Source: Scilla litardierei (Eukaryota > Streptophyta > Magnoliopsida > Asparagales > Asparagaceae). From it: DNA of 64,000 nt. This document shows, in pieces, positions 33,325-45,300 of this stretch; position 1 is the first letter of the stretch, and each line of letters starts with the position of its first letter. The DNA is taken from positions 169,646,807 through 169,710,806 of the forward strand of contig CM061141.1 in NCBI GenBank assembly GCA_030789695.1, given 5' to 3'. Below the pieces are notes generated by a model that was not told where the DNA came from, searched no databases, and saw only the letters and a program-made list of their open reading frames with translations. A program made the translations under genes and the position numbers.

Positions 33325-33590
33325 TTAAGCGCTATCTAAGAGAGTATATGTATTTTTTTTAATAATGTGCTTATGTAACGATTATTACCATAGCGCTAAC
33401 AAAAAGCGCTATGCAAGGTATTACTTGGATAGCGCTTTTATAAAAAGCGCTATCTAAGTGATTTTTACCTTAATTTTGATTTATTTTTAATTTCTATAAG
33501 TGCAGAAGCGCTATACAAGAGCTCACTTAGATAGCGCTTTTTAAAAGCGCTATCTAAGTGGCGTTACCCAAGCCAAAATCTGTAGTAATG
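33325..33590. repeat. Right terminal and subterminal repeats of the nested CACTA
   Basis: AGCGCTATCTAAG, AGCGCTTTTATAAAAAGCGCT and similar palindromes recur at least six times before the terminus CTGTAGTAATG. They mirror the left end. Confidence 0.85.
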
Positions 33591-34284
33591 TCTCTTTATA
33601 ATAAAGGATGCAATCATTTGGGCATGCATCAATTTTATTGTAATCGAGCCCTAACGTATCAATGATCTTGCTAGCTTCCTAATGAGTCGTAGGAATGCTA
33701 TTCTCACCTCCAGGAATTACCCTTCTCAACAGATCCAACAACATCTCAAAATGTATAACTGTCATTCCGCTAAGGTTTTAGATATGAAGAAGTCTGATCA
33801 AGAATGATAGCCTCGTAAACTCGCATTCTTCGTATAAATCTGATTCATTGTCGTTCACTAATTTAATCAAACGATCGACGTCACTTGATGTCTGTGCATC
33901 CTCTGAAAAATTATCGGTCGTAAACGGTGCAACAAGAATGTCTTCTAGCATGGCACCTGTGTCATGTGCATGTTGATCTGCATGCAGTATCCGTGGCTCC
34001 GCTTGAAGTATCTCCTCAGTTACCACACCTTCACCGTGGTTACTCCAAAAATTGTGGTGAGGGTCGAATCCGTTCACAAACAAATGGAAATGAAAAATAA
34101 CCTTGTGATATTTAAAATTGTTCTGACATTTCTTGCACGGACAATAAATATCGAAAGTTGACAATCGTATTAGGTTACTGTCAGAGAACGCTAAAAATTC
34201 GTATATCCCATCTTGGTATCGTTGGTCTTTATGCCTATCTTCATTTGATATTTGCATAAATGACTTGTCATGAACCACCCGCAT
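33591..34284 (-). pseudogene. CACTA transposase N-terminal part (Transpos_assoc domain and start of TNP2)
   Basis: A frame from 34284, preceded by a TTATTATAG acceptor, reads DKSFMQIS, YQDGIYEFLAFSDSN, the zinc-binding-like FDIYCPCKKCQNN, then HLFVNGFDPHHNFWSNHGE. This is the Transpos_assoc domain (PF13963-like) that precedes TNP2 in plant CACTA elements. Beyond it, LSFLIRLLHI is followed by an in-frame TAA (33778-33780) and a TAG (33679-33681), while GMTVIHFEMLLDLL and IIDTLGLDYNKIDACPNDC are still readable on either side. The frame then runs into the nested insertion. It is the 5' half of the gene at 24060-26963. Confidence 0.87.
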
Positions 34285-37241
34285 CTATAATAAATTTCAA
34301 AATGAGATATAAGTTTATTTGATATCACATAACTAAGCTGACAAAAAAAATCTAAAACACACTGTATGAAAGCCAACCAAGAAAATACTGACATTCAAAG
34401 GCTTTCATTTGATAGCGTTGATTTGCAACAGTAAATTTAATTTTGTTGCAGGGAGAATACAACACGTATTTTAACAAATCACAGTGCTGATTTGTTAAAC
34501 TACATCACGTGTGTCATTGTCATGTTGTAGTGCCATTGTGATGATTTGTTAAAATACAAACCATATAATAGGTATGTGATCCATTATATGTATTCTTAAA
34601 ATACCTACTTTTTAAAAGACATTTCACTATCATTTTTAAGGCAATATCTTCATTTCTCACATGTATTCTTGCTCTTGGCTCATATGCCTCTCATACAACT
34701 TTATCCCTTCTTTATCAGCTTGTTTATAATGAATCTTTCATCATGATTGTGCACTTCTTCACACCAACCATTGTCTTTTCTAATTTTTAAGGATACCCAT
34801 CACCCTTGCAAGGATATCTAACATCTCTAATAGGATGTCTATCTACTCCATGATATCGTGAAATTCCTCCTTTATCATGAACTTCTTGCTATGAATTTTG
34901 TTTTGGTCATCAACCATCATGAAGAGATGACAGAAACAAATATATTTAGATCAACCTCTACATACATCGATGTCATCATATTTGTCAGTTGAATTTGATT
35001 GCAGATATTTTGGCTCATACCATATGTGTACACTTCAAGTTCAGATCAACATATACTTGTATTTACTGCCTGTACTTATTAGGGAAAATTTATGCCAATA
35101 TGTTGGTTCAACGTCACGTTCTAAGAGGATATCTTAGTTGATTGGGAGTGCACTTAGTATTAAAACTCTTTCTATGCTTTACAAACTTAATTAGACCTGC
35201 ATCTTGTTTCATACAAATATTTTAGTACATAGATATTGATATGTATGTTTTTTCCCATAAGATTTTTTTCATACAAGGTAATACAACAATATAATCATAA
35301 TAACTTAATTATCTAACGCTGACAGAGATTAAACAGAGAGCTTATATTAATTAGTCTTGTTTCTAACAGAATATGATAAATTTGGCTACATACAGTTTGC
35401 CCACTAATTAATTTTGCATGGGACATGTTAATACAAACACATACTGAAATTAAGCATCATTACAGTCATATTTCCCCTACTTATATAAAACTTCCTTCCT
35501 TTGCTCATTACTAATTCGTTCGTGATGTATAGCTAATCCAAGGCAAGATTCATGCTATGGAAGCCAATATGGTAGTAGCAACAAATACTTCAATTCTTGA
35601 AGCCATAGATTGGCTAATAAGCAATTTTGATACATGTGCAATTGACTGGTGACACATAACCAACTAATGTAAATTTATAGTTTTACAGTTTAAAAAATGC
35701 AAATCAAATAAATATGCAGAATCATTATAATATAACATGTTTGCATCTTCACTGTCTAGCATCAATATTACACCTACAGAACTATTGCCGGTAAAGGTTT
35801 CAGTTTATGAGAGCTTGATGCAAACAATACCATAACGGCCTTCTATAACACAGATAAATTAAATTTTACACTTTACAGTTAATAGGATATATTTGCAATT
35901 TCAAAGGTCCATCAGGCACCTTTAAATAAATAAGAGTTAGATTCATTACCTATTTTGAGTATTTAAACTCAACACATGCCATCTCAGCACCTGGAAATTG
36001 ACTTTATTTCCAAGGTACTTCTTACCACTCTCATAAATGTGACAGTGGTGATCCATGTAACTCGTAACATGGATGCTAAATAAAATACTATGTATTGGGC
36101 GTTTCCTAACAATTATATTTGATCATATGAAATTTGGAAATATAGTTGTTCACTTGTTATCATAGGATGAATGCACAAAATCTCCAATGCACAAAATATT
36201 CACATTGTTACTTAAACATTTTAGATGTCCTCATTTTAACAACTACGGCGTGACTTCAAAGTTAGATTGGTGATGAAATTTGCACCAAAAAAGACAGGTG
36301 CATGCACACAATCAACTTGGATACAGTAAAAATGACACGTGCAGAATGTTAATCCCCAAAAGACATGATACAGGTACAATTGATAGAACGAATGGACTAA
36401 TCGAATATGGTTTATTAAAATACAAACCAAGTAAGCGAGGACCGATGTTGGCACCAAAAAAAATAGGGTATAGCAAAATATTAAGGCAAAAGCATCTTTT
36501 GGAAATAAGATTATAAAGCTATGCGATCGATGAAATTAATACCTCTTAAGAAATTGCAGATACAACCGATGCTGCCAAGAAAACATACAAGGAAATATGA
36601 ATCAATTATATCAATCATAATAAAAACCAGATTTTAACATCGCCTAAAATTATTATGTCATCCACCTCAAGATGTCTAAGCTTTAATACCATCATCAGTA
36701 AGCCATTATGGTCCCAGAAACACGTAAAATAAATTATCCATTAAATGGATTAATAAACTAAAACACAACCCAATGTTCCACCAGAAGACTTCATGGGTAG
36801 AGTTTTCATTAACAAATGATTCATAAAAACACATGTAACGGAGATTCCGATCATAAAAATTAATATCCAACATCCCACCACATAAATCAAACAATGAAGG
36901 AATTTCAAACAGAAATCAAACAGAAATCAATATCAATATCAAAACTAACTATGTGGAATTTTCAAATATTGAAGAAAAAATCAAAATCAGAACCTTGGCG
37001 TCGTCACCGGTGTTATCAAAGCCAAAAATCGTAATTCGTTTGGTTAGTTCGTCTGCAGAAAAAAGCCCTAATTTGTTAGAATCGATAGAGAAATAGATAG
37101 ATAGAGGGAGGATTATAGCTACCGGCCTGAGTCCACCGTCGCCTGAGAACACGTAGATCAGCGGCGAAAAGAAACCCTAGTTTTTTTCGCCGGATATCTC
37201 TGGAGATCGTCGGATCATCGAGCTGGTTTCATCACTTGGTC
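34285..37241. other. Right interior of the outer CACTA, no recognised gene
   Basis: AT-rich. Near 34430-34570 it has repeated TTTGTTAAA / TTTAACAAATCA motifs and a CACTACAACATG-like string. From 35811 on it is duplicated at 10245. Around 36950-37240 it has first-exon-like sequence on the minus strand (a frame with GFDNTGDDAKVLI). A captured gene start is possible, but I recognise no product. Confidence 0.4.
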
Positions 37242-37246
37242 TTGTC

Positions 37247-38924
37247 TGTTGGTAGCAACGATCTATGAACTTCGTGTTTGATGATAACAAACGTGTGTGA
37301 ATGTTTTAACGTGTGTGTTAAGTGTTTCAGGAATGGTGAACGTATGAGTAATACAAAGGAGCAAATGCAACCGTAAAGTTTTTAGTTGCTGGTATCAAAC
37401 CGTAGGGACTAGATTCAAGTGGAGGAGAAATATTGGTGAAGGACACGGTGTCTTATTTGGACCTGGTCAATTGTCAAGGAGATGGAAGAGGTGCTACACA
37501 AGTTGGACCAAGTCTATTTGTGGACCAAGTCATGCATCCAACAAAAGAAAACAAGGCCTCATCTTCTGAATTCTCCCAGGCCATATTAAAAAGGGCCCAC
37601 ACTCACAAAATCGAGGTGACCTAGTTTTTCCCAAGGGGTTTTTTTGTTTCTTCTCTCTAGCCGCTGATCAAAAAAAGGAGAGAAAAACCCCAACTTTCGA
37701 AATTGGCAGCCGTGAGTTTCAAAAAGAGACAGCACGTCATTTTTTTAAGCCGCCCCTTGCTTGCTTCGTTCTGGATGATCAACAGGCTGCACTTTTTTTC
37801 CCAAAGGCTTATCAAAAGTTTTTTTTTGTTGAATCCAAAGAGTACAGGCCGCATCCCCATTGGAGCCGCATCTTTTTTAACTCTCCATCATTTTGTTACA
37901 AGCAGCAGGCCGAATTTTTACAGGAGGTGGCTTCTTCATTGTGATTTCTTTTGAGAGCACTTTGTTTTGATCTTTAGAAAATTCAAAAGGAGCCATTCAC
38001 AACAATTCCCAAGAGCCGAACCTTTTCACCCAGACTTCTCTCTAAGCCGCATGTATTTTTGTTGACTTTTTGTGAGCAGCGGTATGGCGTTGTTCATCAA
38101 CCAATGAGGGAGAGCTCTTCAACCCGTTAAAAAATTCCAAGGGAGACATGCCGAATTCTTTTTAGTTACTCTTCTGTTTGAAAAATCTCAAAGCATCATA
38201 TTAAACTGCATTGTCTTTTGTTTTGTTGACAGGCCGCACAAACTCTTTTACAGACCATCAAAGAGTAGCAGCAATTGTTCTTTCTCCTTTGCTAAACTCG
38301 AAGAGAGCAGGCCGAACTGTTTAATCCTCTTTTCAGAGCCGCAACAAGGTGCTTTGATCTGCTTACCCGCTACTTGCCGCAACGTGGAGATTGTTGCTTC
38401 AGAAATTACATGCTGCAACTTGCTGATAGAGGGGACTATGGACTACTGTTTGTCAGATTGCTTCTGACCTTGCGCTGAACGACAGAGACATCAACGCCAT
38501 CACAACTGAGCGATTCTAAACTCTACTCTATTATATTTGTGATTTGGTATTGTGATCTTTGTAGAACTATTTTATTATTTGTTTGGGGACTTGGCTAGTT
38601 GGGACTAGCCAAGAGAGAGCTTTACTAGTATTGTTATTGTTTGGGCACTTTGGTGAGTGCGGGTACTGAGGGCCAGGTGAGTGTAGGGTTGGTGCTCTAG
38701 CTACAGGTTGTACCAGTAAACTTTAATAATCTAGTATTGCTTTTGGGGCTGGATGTAGGTCGTGGGTGCGACCGAACCAGGGTATATCGCCTGTGCATGC
38801 TGTGACTGCTTTTCTATACTCTGCATCTGGTTGATTGTGCTATAACTGCGTGTGATTTCTCGTGGGTTGCACGAGAATCTTTATAAGCCTATTCACCCCC
38901 CTAGGCTTAGATCCAGATCCAACA
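37247..38924 (+). mobile_element. Solo LTR, 1678 bp, probably Ty1/copia
   Basis: It starts TGTTGGTAGCAACG and ends AGATCCAACA, flanked by the perfect 5-bp duplication TTGTC (37242-37246 and 38925-38929). Copy 1 of the duplicated segment shows the empty site, CTTGGTCTTGTCCACGAG. There is no PBS, PPT or coding region. The CTATTCACCCCCCTAGGCTTAG tail is typical of copia-type LTR ends. It is probably left by LTR-LTR recombination. Orientation is from the tail motif. Confidence 0.93.
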
Positions 38925-39296
38925 TTGTCCACGAGTAACTTGATCGTCGCCAGGTTTCGTCGCTCAAGAGAGGGATTGTCGCCAGAATTCGTCGAGAGAG
39001 AGCGTGAGAGAGAGAGGAATTGGGTTTTGTTATAAAAATTTTCATTTTCGTTATATTTTTATGTAAGGAAATAAATTTTCATTATGTTTTTTCGTTTACC
39101 CGCCAAAATTTGCCGCCAGGTTTTCGTTGCGTACATGGCAACTATAATCTCCACTTACCATTTTGTATTTGCCACTGAATTTCCGTGGCTATTACTATTT
39201 TAGCCACGGATCAATAGCCACGAATTGTCTATGGTTAATAAAGAAATATTTGCCACGGAATTGTTCCGTGGCAGATGTTACGTGGATGTTGCTCTA

Positions 39297-39309
39297 TTTT
39301 CCAGTAGTG
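39297..39309 (-). promoter_or_regulatory. CACTA terminal inverted repeat end, copy 2
   Basis: TTTTCCAGTAGTG, then satellite A (TTAATAAAAAGATCC). It is identical to the terminus at 12088-12100 and is the right boundary of the outer CACTA element. Confidence 0.75.
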
Positions 39310-42300
39310 TTAATAAAAAGATCCATATCTTCCATAAAGTAAAGAAAATAACATCTAGCTCAGAAAATCCGAAAAAATGTCCGTTGGAATCGGAAGATCG
39401 CAGTGTTCAACTGAAAAATAAGAGAAGACAAAATTTGGCAATCAAAATCATATCATTTAATATAAAGATTTTTATTTTCCATAAAATGTAGAAAATATCC
39501 CGGATCTCAGAAAAATCCGCAAAAATATCCATCAAAACCAAGAGATACCCAAATTTAACAAAAAAGAGAAGACAAAATTAAGCCAAAAAATCTTATCATT
39601 TAATAAAACGATCGATATCTTCCAGATAATACAGAAAATAGGCCATAGCTCAGAAAAAACCGCAAAAATAACTGTTGGTTCCTAGAGATCGCCATCATCA
39701 ACGAAAAAAATAAGAGAAGACAAAATTACGTCAAAAAAATCATAATAGTTAATAAAACAATTGATAGTTTCCAGAAAATACAGAAAATAGCCCCGAGTTC
39801 AGAATAATCCGCAAAAATGTCCGTTGGAACTAAGAGACAGCGATCTTCCTGCGAAAAATAAGAGAAGATAAACGTAGGCTATAAAATTCATATCATTTAA
39901 TTAAAATATTCGTATCAACTATAAAACGAAGAATATAATGTCGAGTTCAGAAAAATTCACAAAAATTTCCGTTGGAACCGGCAGATTTCCATCTTCAACT
40001 GGAAAATAAGAGAAGACAACGTTAGAATAGAAAAATCGTATCATTTAATAAAAAGTTTTATATCTTACAGAAAATGTAGACACTAGTCTCGAGCTCTGAA
40101 ATATCGGCAAAATGTCCATTGGAACTGGGAAATTTCCATCTTCAACTAAAAAAATAAGAGAAGACAAAATTTGCAAACAAAAAGCATATAATGTAATAAA
40201 AAGATCCATATCTTCTATAAAATGTAGAAAATAGCCTTGAGCTCAAAAAATCTGTAAAATTGTCTGTTGGAATCAAGAGATCGCCATCTTCAATAGTAAA
40301 ATAAGAGGAGACAAAATTATGCCAAAATATCATATCATTTAATAAAACGATCCATGTCTTCCAAAAATGTGGAAAATATGCTGGAGCTCAGAAAAATCCG
40401 CAAAAATTTCCATTGGAGCCGGGATATCGCCATCTTCAACTGGAAAATAAGAGAAGAAAATTTTAGGCTAGAAAAATCGTATCATTTAATAAAAATATCC
40501 ATATCTTTCATAAAATGTTGAAAATAGCACCAAGCTCAGAAAATGATATATAAAAATATTTTTCAGTCGAAGATTGCGATATCAATATTACAATGGACAT
40601 TTTTATAGATGAAGATGGTGATTTCCTGTTTCCGAATTTTGTCTTCTCTTATATTTCAGTTGAAGATGACGATTTTTCGGTTCCAACAAACATTTTTTGG
40701 CCTAATTTTGTTTTCCATATGGATCATTTAATAAAACGATCCATATCTTCCAGAAAATGTGGAAAAAAGACTGGATCTCAGAAATATCCGCAAAAATGTC
40801 CATTGGAACCGGAAGATCGCCAACTTCAACTGGAAAAATAAGAGAAGACAAAATTAGGACAAAAAATCATATCATTAATTAAACGATCCATATCTTCTAG
40901 AAAATGTGGAAAAATCCTGGAGCTCAGAAAAATCAGCAAAAATGTCCCTTGGGACCATGAGAATGCCATCTTGAACTAAAATATAAGAGAAGACAAACAT
41001 TAGTTATTAAAATAATTTCATTTAATAAAAAGCTCTATATCTTCCATAAAATTTAGAAAATAGCCCCGAGCTCAGACAAATCCGCAAAAATGTAAGTTGG
41101 AACACCACGAGATCGCATCTTCAACTTTTAAATAATAGAAGACAAACTTATGCTAATAATCATATCGTTTAATAAAAAGATCCATATCTTCTATAAAATA
41201 AATAAAATAGCACCAAGCTCAGAAAATCCAAAAAATGTCCGTTGGAACTGGGAGATCGCTATGTTCAACTTAAAAGTAATAGAAGACAAAAGTTCGCAAT
41301 AAAAATCAAATAATTTAACATAAAGATTCTTATTTTCCATAAAATGTAGAAAGTATCCCCAAGCTCAAAAAATCCGAATAAATATCTGTCGGAACCGGGA
41401 GATCACTAAATTTAACCAAAAAAAACAAAATTTGGCTAACAAATCATATCATTTAATAAAACGGTCAATATCTTCCAGATAATATAGAAAATAGTCCAGG
41501 GCTCAGAACAATCCACAAAAATATCCGTTGAAATCGAGAGATCGCTGAATTTAACAAGTAAAAAACAAAATTCGGCCAAAAATCATATCATTTAATAAAG
41601 CGGTCGATATCTTCCAGTTAATACAAAACTAGCACTGAGCTAAGAAAAATCTGCAAAAAAATCTGTTGGAACCGGGGGATCGCCATCATCAACGAAAAAA
41701 TATAGAAGATAAAATTTGGCCAAAATCATATCATTTAATAAAACGATCAATATCTTTCAGAAAATACAGAAAATCGCCTCGATGTCGGAAAAATTTGCAA
41801 AAACATCCGTTGGAACCGGGAGACTGACATCTTCCAGTGAAAAATAAGAGATGACAAGATTAGGCTAGAACAATCTTATCATTTAATAAAAATCCATATT
41901 TTCTCCAAAATACGGAAAATAGCCCCAAGCTCAAAAAATCCGCAAAAATGTCCGTTGGAACTGAAAGATCGTCATATTCAACTGAAAAATAAGAGTAGAC
42001 GAAATTAAGCCAAAAAATCATAATATTTAATAAAAAGATACATATCTTCCACAAAAAGTAGAAATTGGCCCGAGTTCGGAAAAATCTGCAACAATGTCAG
42101 TTGGTTAATGGAGATTGCCATCTTCAACTGAAAAATAAGTGAAGATAAAATTAGCATATAAAAATCATATCATTTAATAAAAATATCCATATACTATATA
42201 AAATTTAAAAATACACTCGACCTTAGAAAAATCTGCAAAAATTTCTATTGCAACTGGGAAATCTCCACCTTCAACTGAAAAATTAGAGGGGATAAAATTA

Positions 42301-45300
42301 GATAATAAAATATTATATTTCGATACAAAAGATCCAATCTTCCAGAAAATGTAGAAAATAGTCCTGTGCTCAGAAAAATACAAAAAATGTCCGTTTGAAC
42401 CGGGAGATCGCCATCTTCAATTGAAAAATAAGAGAATATAAAATTAGGCCAAAAATCCTATCATTTAATAAAAAGATCAATATCTTTCAAAAAAAATTAG
42501 AAAGTACCCCGAGCTCAGAAATATCAGCGAAAATATCAGTTGGAACCGAAAGATCGCCATCTTCAACTGAAAAATAAGAGAAGAAAAACGTAGGATATAA
42601 AAATCATATCATTTAATAAAACATCCATATCTTCCAGAAAATGTAGAAAATAACCCAAGCTTAGAAAAATCTGCAACAATATACGATGGAACCGGGAGAT
42701 CGCCATCTACAATTGAAAAAATAAGAGAAGACAAAATTAGGATTTAAAAATCATATCATTAAATATAAAGATACATATCTTACTAAAAATGTCAAATATA
42801 GCGCTAAGCTTAAAAAATCCGTAAATTGTTTGTTTGAACCGGGAGATCGTCATCTTCAAATAAAAAAGAAAGACAAAATTAGGCCAAAAATCATATCATT
42901 TAATAAAAAGATCCATATCTTCCAGAAAATGTAGAAAATAGTCCAAAGCTCAGAGAAGTCCGTAAAATGCCCGTTGGAACCGGGAGATTGTCATATTCAA
43001 CTGAAAAATAAGAGAAGATAAAATTAGGCTATAAAAACATTTCATTTAAAATAAAGATCCATATCTTACAGAAAATATAGAAAATAGCCCCAAGCTAAGA
43101 AAAATCCGCCAAAAAGTAAGTTGGAACCGGGAGATCGTCTTCTTCAACCGAAAAAAAAGAGAACAAAATTAGTCCAAAAATAATATCATTTAAAAAGTAA
43201 GTTGGAACTAGGAGATTGCCGTCTACATCCAAAAAAAGAGAACAAAATTAGTCCAAAAATAATATCATTTAATAAAAAATGTGTATCTTTCAGATAATGT
43301 AGAAAATAGACCCGAGCTCAAAAAAATCCGTAAAAAAGTCTGTTGGATCCAGGAGATCGCCATCATCAAATGAAAAATAAGTGATGACACAATTAGGATA
43401 TAAGAATCATATCATTTACAAAGAACCATATCTTACAGAAAATGTAGAAAATAGCTCGCTCAAACAAATCCACAAAAATGTCTATTGGAACCAAGAGGTC
43501 GCCATCTTCAACAAATAAATAAGAGAATACCAAATTAAGCCAAAAAATCATATCAAACGATACATATCTTCCAGAAAATGTAAAAAATAGCCCCGAGCTC
43601 ATAAAAATTCGCAAAAATTTTCATTTGAACCAGTAGACGCCATCTTCAACTAAACAATAAGAGAAGATCATTTAATAAAAGATCCATAACTTTCATAAAA
43701 TTTAGAAAATATCACCGAGCTCAGAAAAATCCGAAAAAATGTCTGTTTGACCGAGAGATCGCCATCTTCAAAAGAAAAATAAGAGAAGACAAAATTAGAA
43801 CCTAAAAAAACCGTATCATTTAATATATAGACCAATATCTTCCATAAAATGTAGAAAATAGTCCCAAATTAGAAAACAATCTGCAAAAATGTATGTTGGA
43901 ACCGGGAGATAGCCATGTTCAACTAAAAAAAATAAGGGAAGACAAAATTATGATATAAAAATCATATCATTTAATATAAAGATCCATATCTTACAGAAAA
44001 TGTAGAAAATAGCCCGGAGATCATAAAATTCCGCAAAAATATCTGTTGGAACCAAAAAATTGCTATCTTCAACTGAAAAATAAGAGATGATAAACAAAGA
44101 CGATAAAAATCATATATTTAATAAAAAGATCCATATCTTTCATAAAATTTAGAAAATAGCACCGAGACAGAAAAGTCCAAAAAATGTCTGTTGGAACCGA
44201 GAGATCGACATTTTCAATAGAAAAAAATAAAAGAAGACAAAATTAAAACCTAAAAAACATATCATTTAATATAAAGGTCCATATCATACAGAAAATGTAG
44301 AAATTATCACAGAGTTCGAAAAAGTCCACAAAATGTCCGTTGGAACCGGGAGATCGATATTTTCAACGAAAAAAATAAGCGAAGACAAAATTAAACCAAG
44401 AAATAATATCATTTCATAAAACGATCCATATCTTCCAGAAAATGCAGAAAAATAGCCCCGATCTCAGAAAAATCGACAAAATGTCAGATGGAACCGTGAG
44501 ATCGCCATCTTCAACTTAAAACTAAGAGAAGACAAAATTAGGCTAACGATGATAACATTTAATAAAAAGATCCACATCTTTCAGAAAATGTACAAATAGC
44601 CCCGAGCTCCGAAAAATCGGCAAAATATCAGTTGGAACTGGAGATTGGAATTTTCAACTTAAAAAATAAGAGAAAGCAAAATTAGGCCAAAAAATCAAAA
44701 CATGTAATAAAACGATCGGTATCTTCCAGAAAATTCAGAAAATAGCTTCGAGTTCAGAAAAATCCGCAAAAATGTCTGTTGGAACTGGCAGCCTGCCATC
44801 TTCAAGTAAAAAGAGAGAGAAGATAAATGTAGACTACAAAAATCTTTTAATTTAAAAAAATATTCATATCGACAATAAAACGCCGAAAATAGCGTCGAGG
44901 TCAAAAAATTCGCAAAAATTTCCGTTGAAACCGGGAGATCGATATGTTCAATTCAAAAAATAAAGAGAAAACAAAATTAGGATAGAAAAATCATATCATC
45001 TAATAAAAATATCAATATCCTATAGAAATGTAGAAACTAGTCTCGAGCTCAGAAAAATAGGTAAAAATGTCCGTTGGAACAGGAATATTGCCATCTTCCA
45101 TTGAAAAATAAGAGAAGACAAAATTAGCCTACAAAAATCGTATAAAGTAATAAAATATTCATATCTTCAAGAAAATGTAGAAAATAGCCCTGAGCTCAGA
45201 AAAATCTGCAAAAATGTCAGTTGGAACCGGGAGATTGCCATCTTCAATTGGAAAATAAGGGGAGACAAAATTAGGCCAAAAATTATATCATTTAATAAAA

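Larger units (their letters stand above)
26964..33590. mobile_element. Nested non-autonomous CACTA element carrying captured gene fragments (6627 bp)
   Basis: The left end is CACTACTACAAAAA (26964); the right end, reverse complemented, is CATTACTACAG. Both are flanked by the 3-bp duplication TCT (26961-26963 and 33591-33593), the CACTA target-site length. Subterminal zones of about 260 bp contain repeated palindromes of the type AGCGCTTTTAAAAGCGCT. Removing the element plus one TCT joins ACPNDCILYYKE to NKDLNECPSCH in frame in the outer transposase. No transposase is encoded inside; instead there are pieces of at least four plant genes with introns. This is a Pack-TYPE (transduplicating) CACTA, comparable to gene-capturing Tgm elements of soybean. 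Confidence 0.92.
24057..39309 (-). mobile_element. CACTA (En/Spm) transposon with nested insertions
   Basis: A 15.25-kb block inside satellite A. It holds a minus-strand TNP2-type gene (24060-34284), a nested CACTA (26964-33590) and a solo LTR (37247-38924); without these it is about 6.9 kb. The right end is TTTTCCAGTAGTG (39297-39309), the reverse complement of a CACTA terminus, preceded by GCCACGG-type subterminal repeats. No clean left terminus is seen: transposase C-terminal sequence runs into satellite at 24056/24057. The satellite phase continues from the left flank to the right flank, which supports one insertion event. The element cannot encode transposase now. Confidence 0.72.

Noticed and set aside
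34521..34532. CACTACAACATG (minus strand) as the 5' end of the outer CACTA element
   Set aside because: It is plausible by motif, but the satellite phase and the TTTTCCAGTAGTG end at 39309 support a larger element. No target duplication or second end matches it. It remains an alternative.
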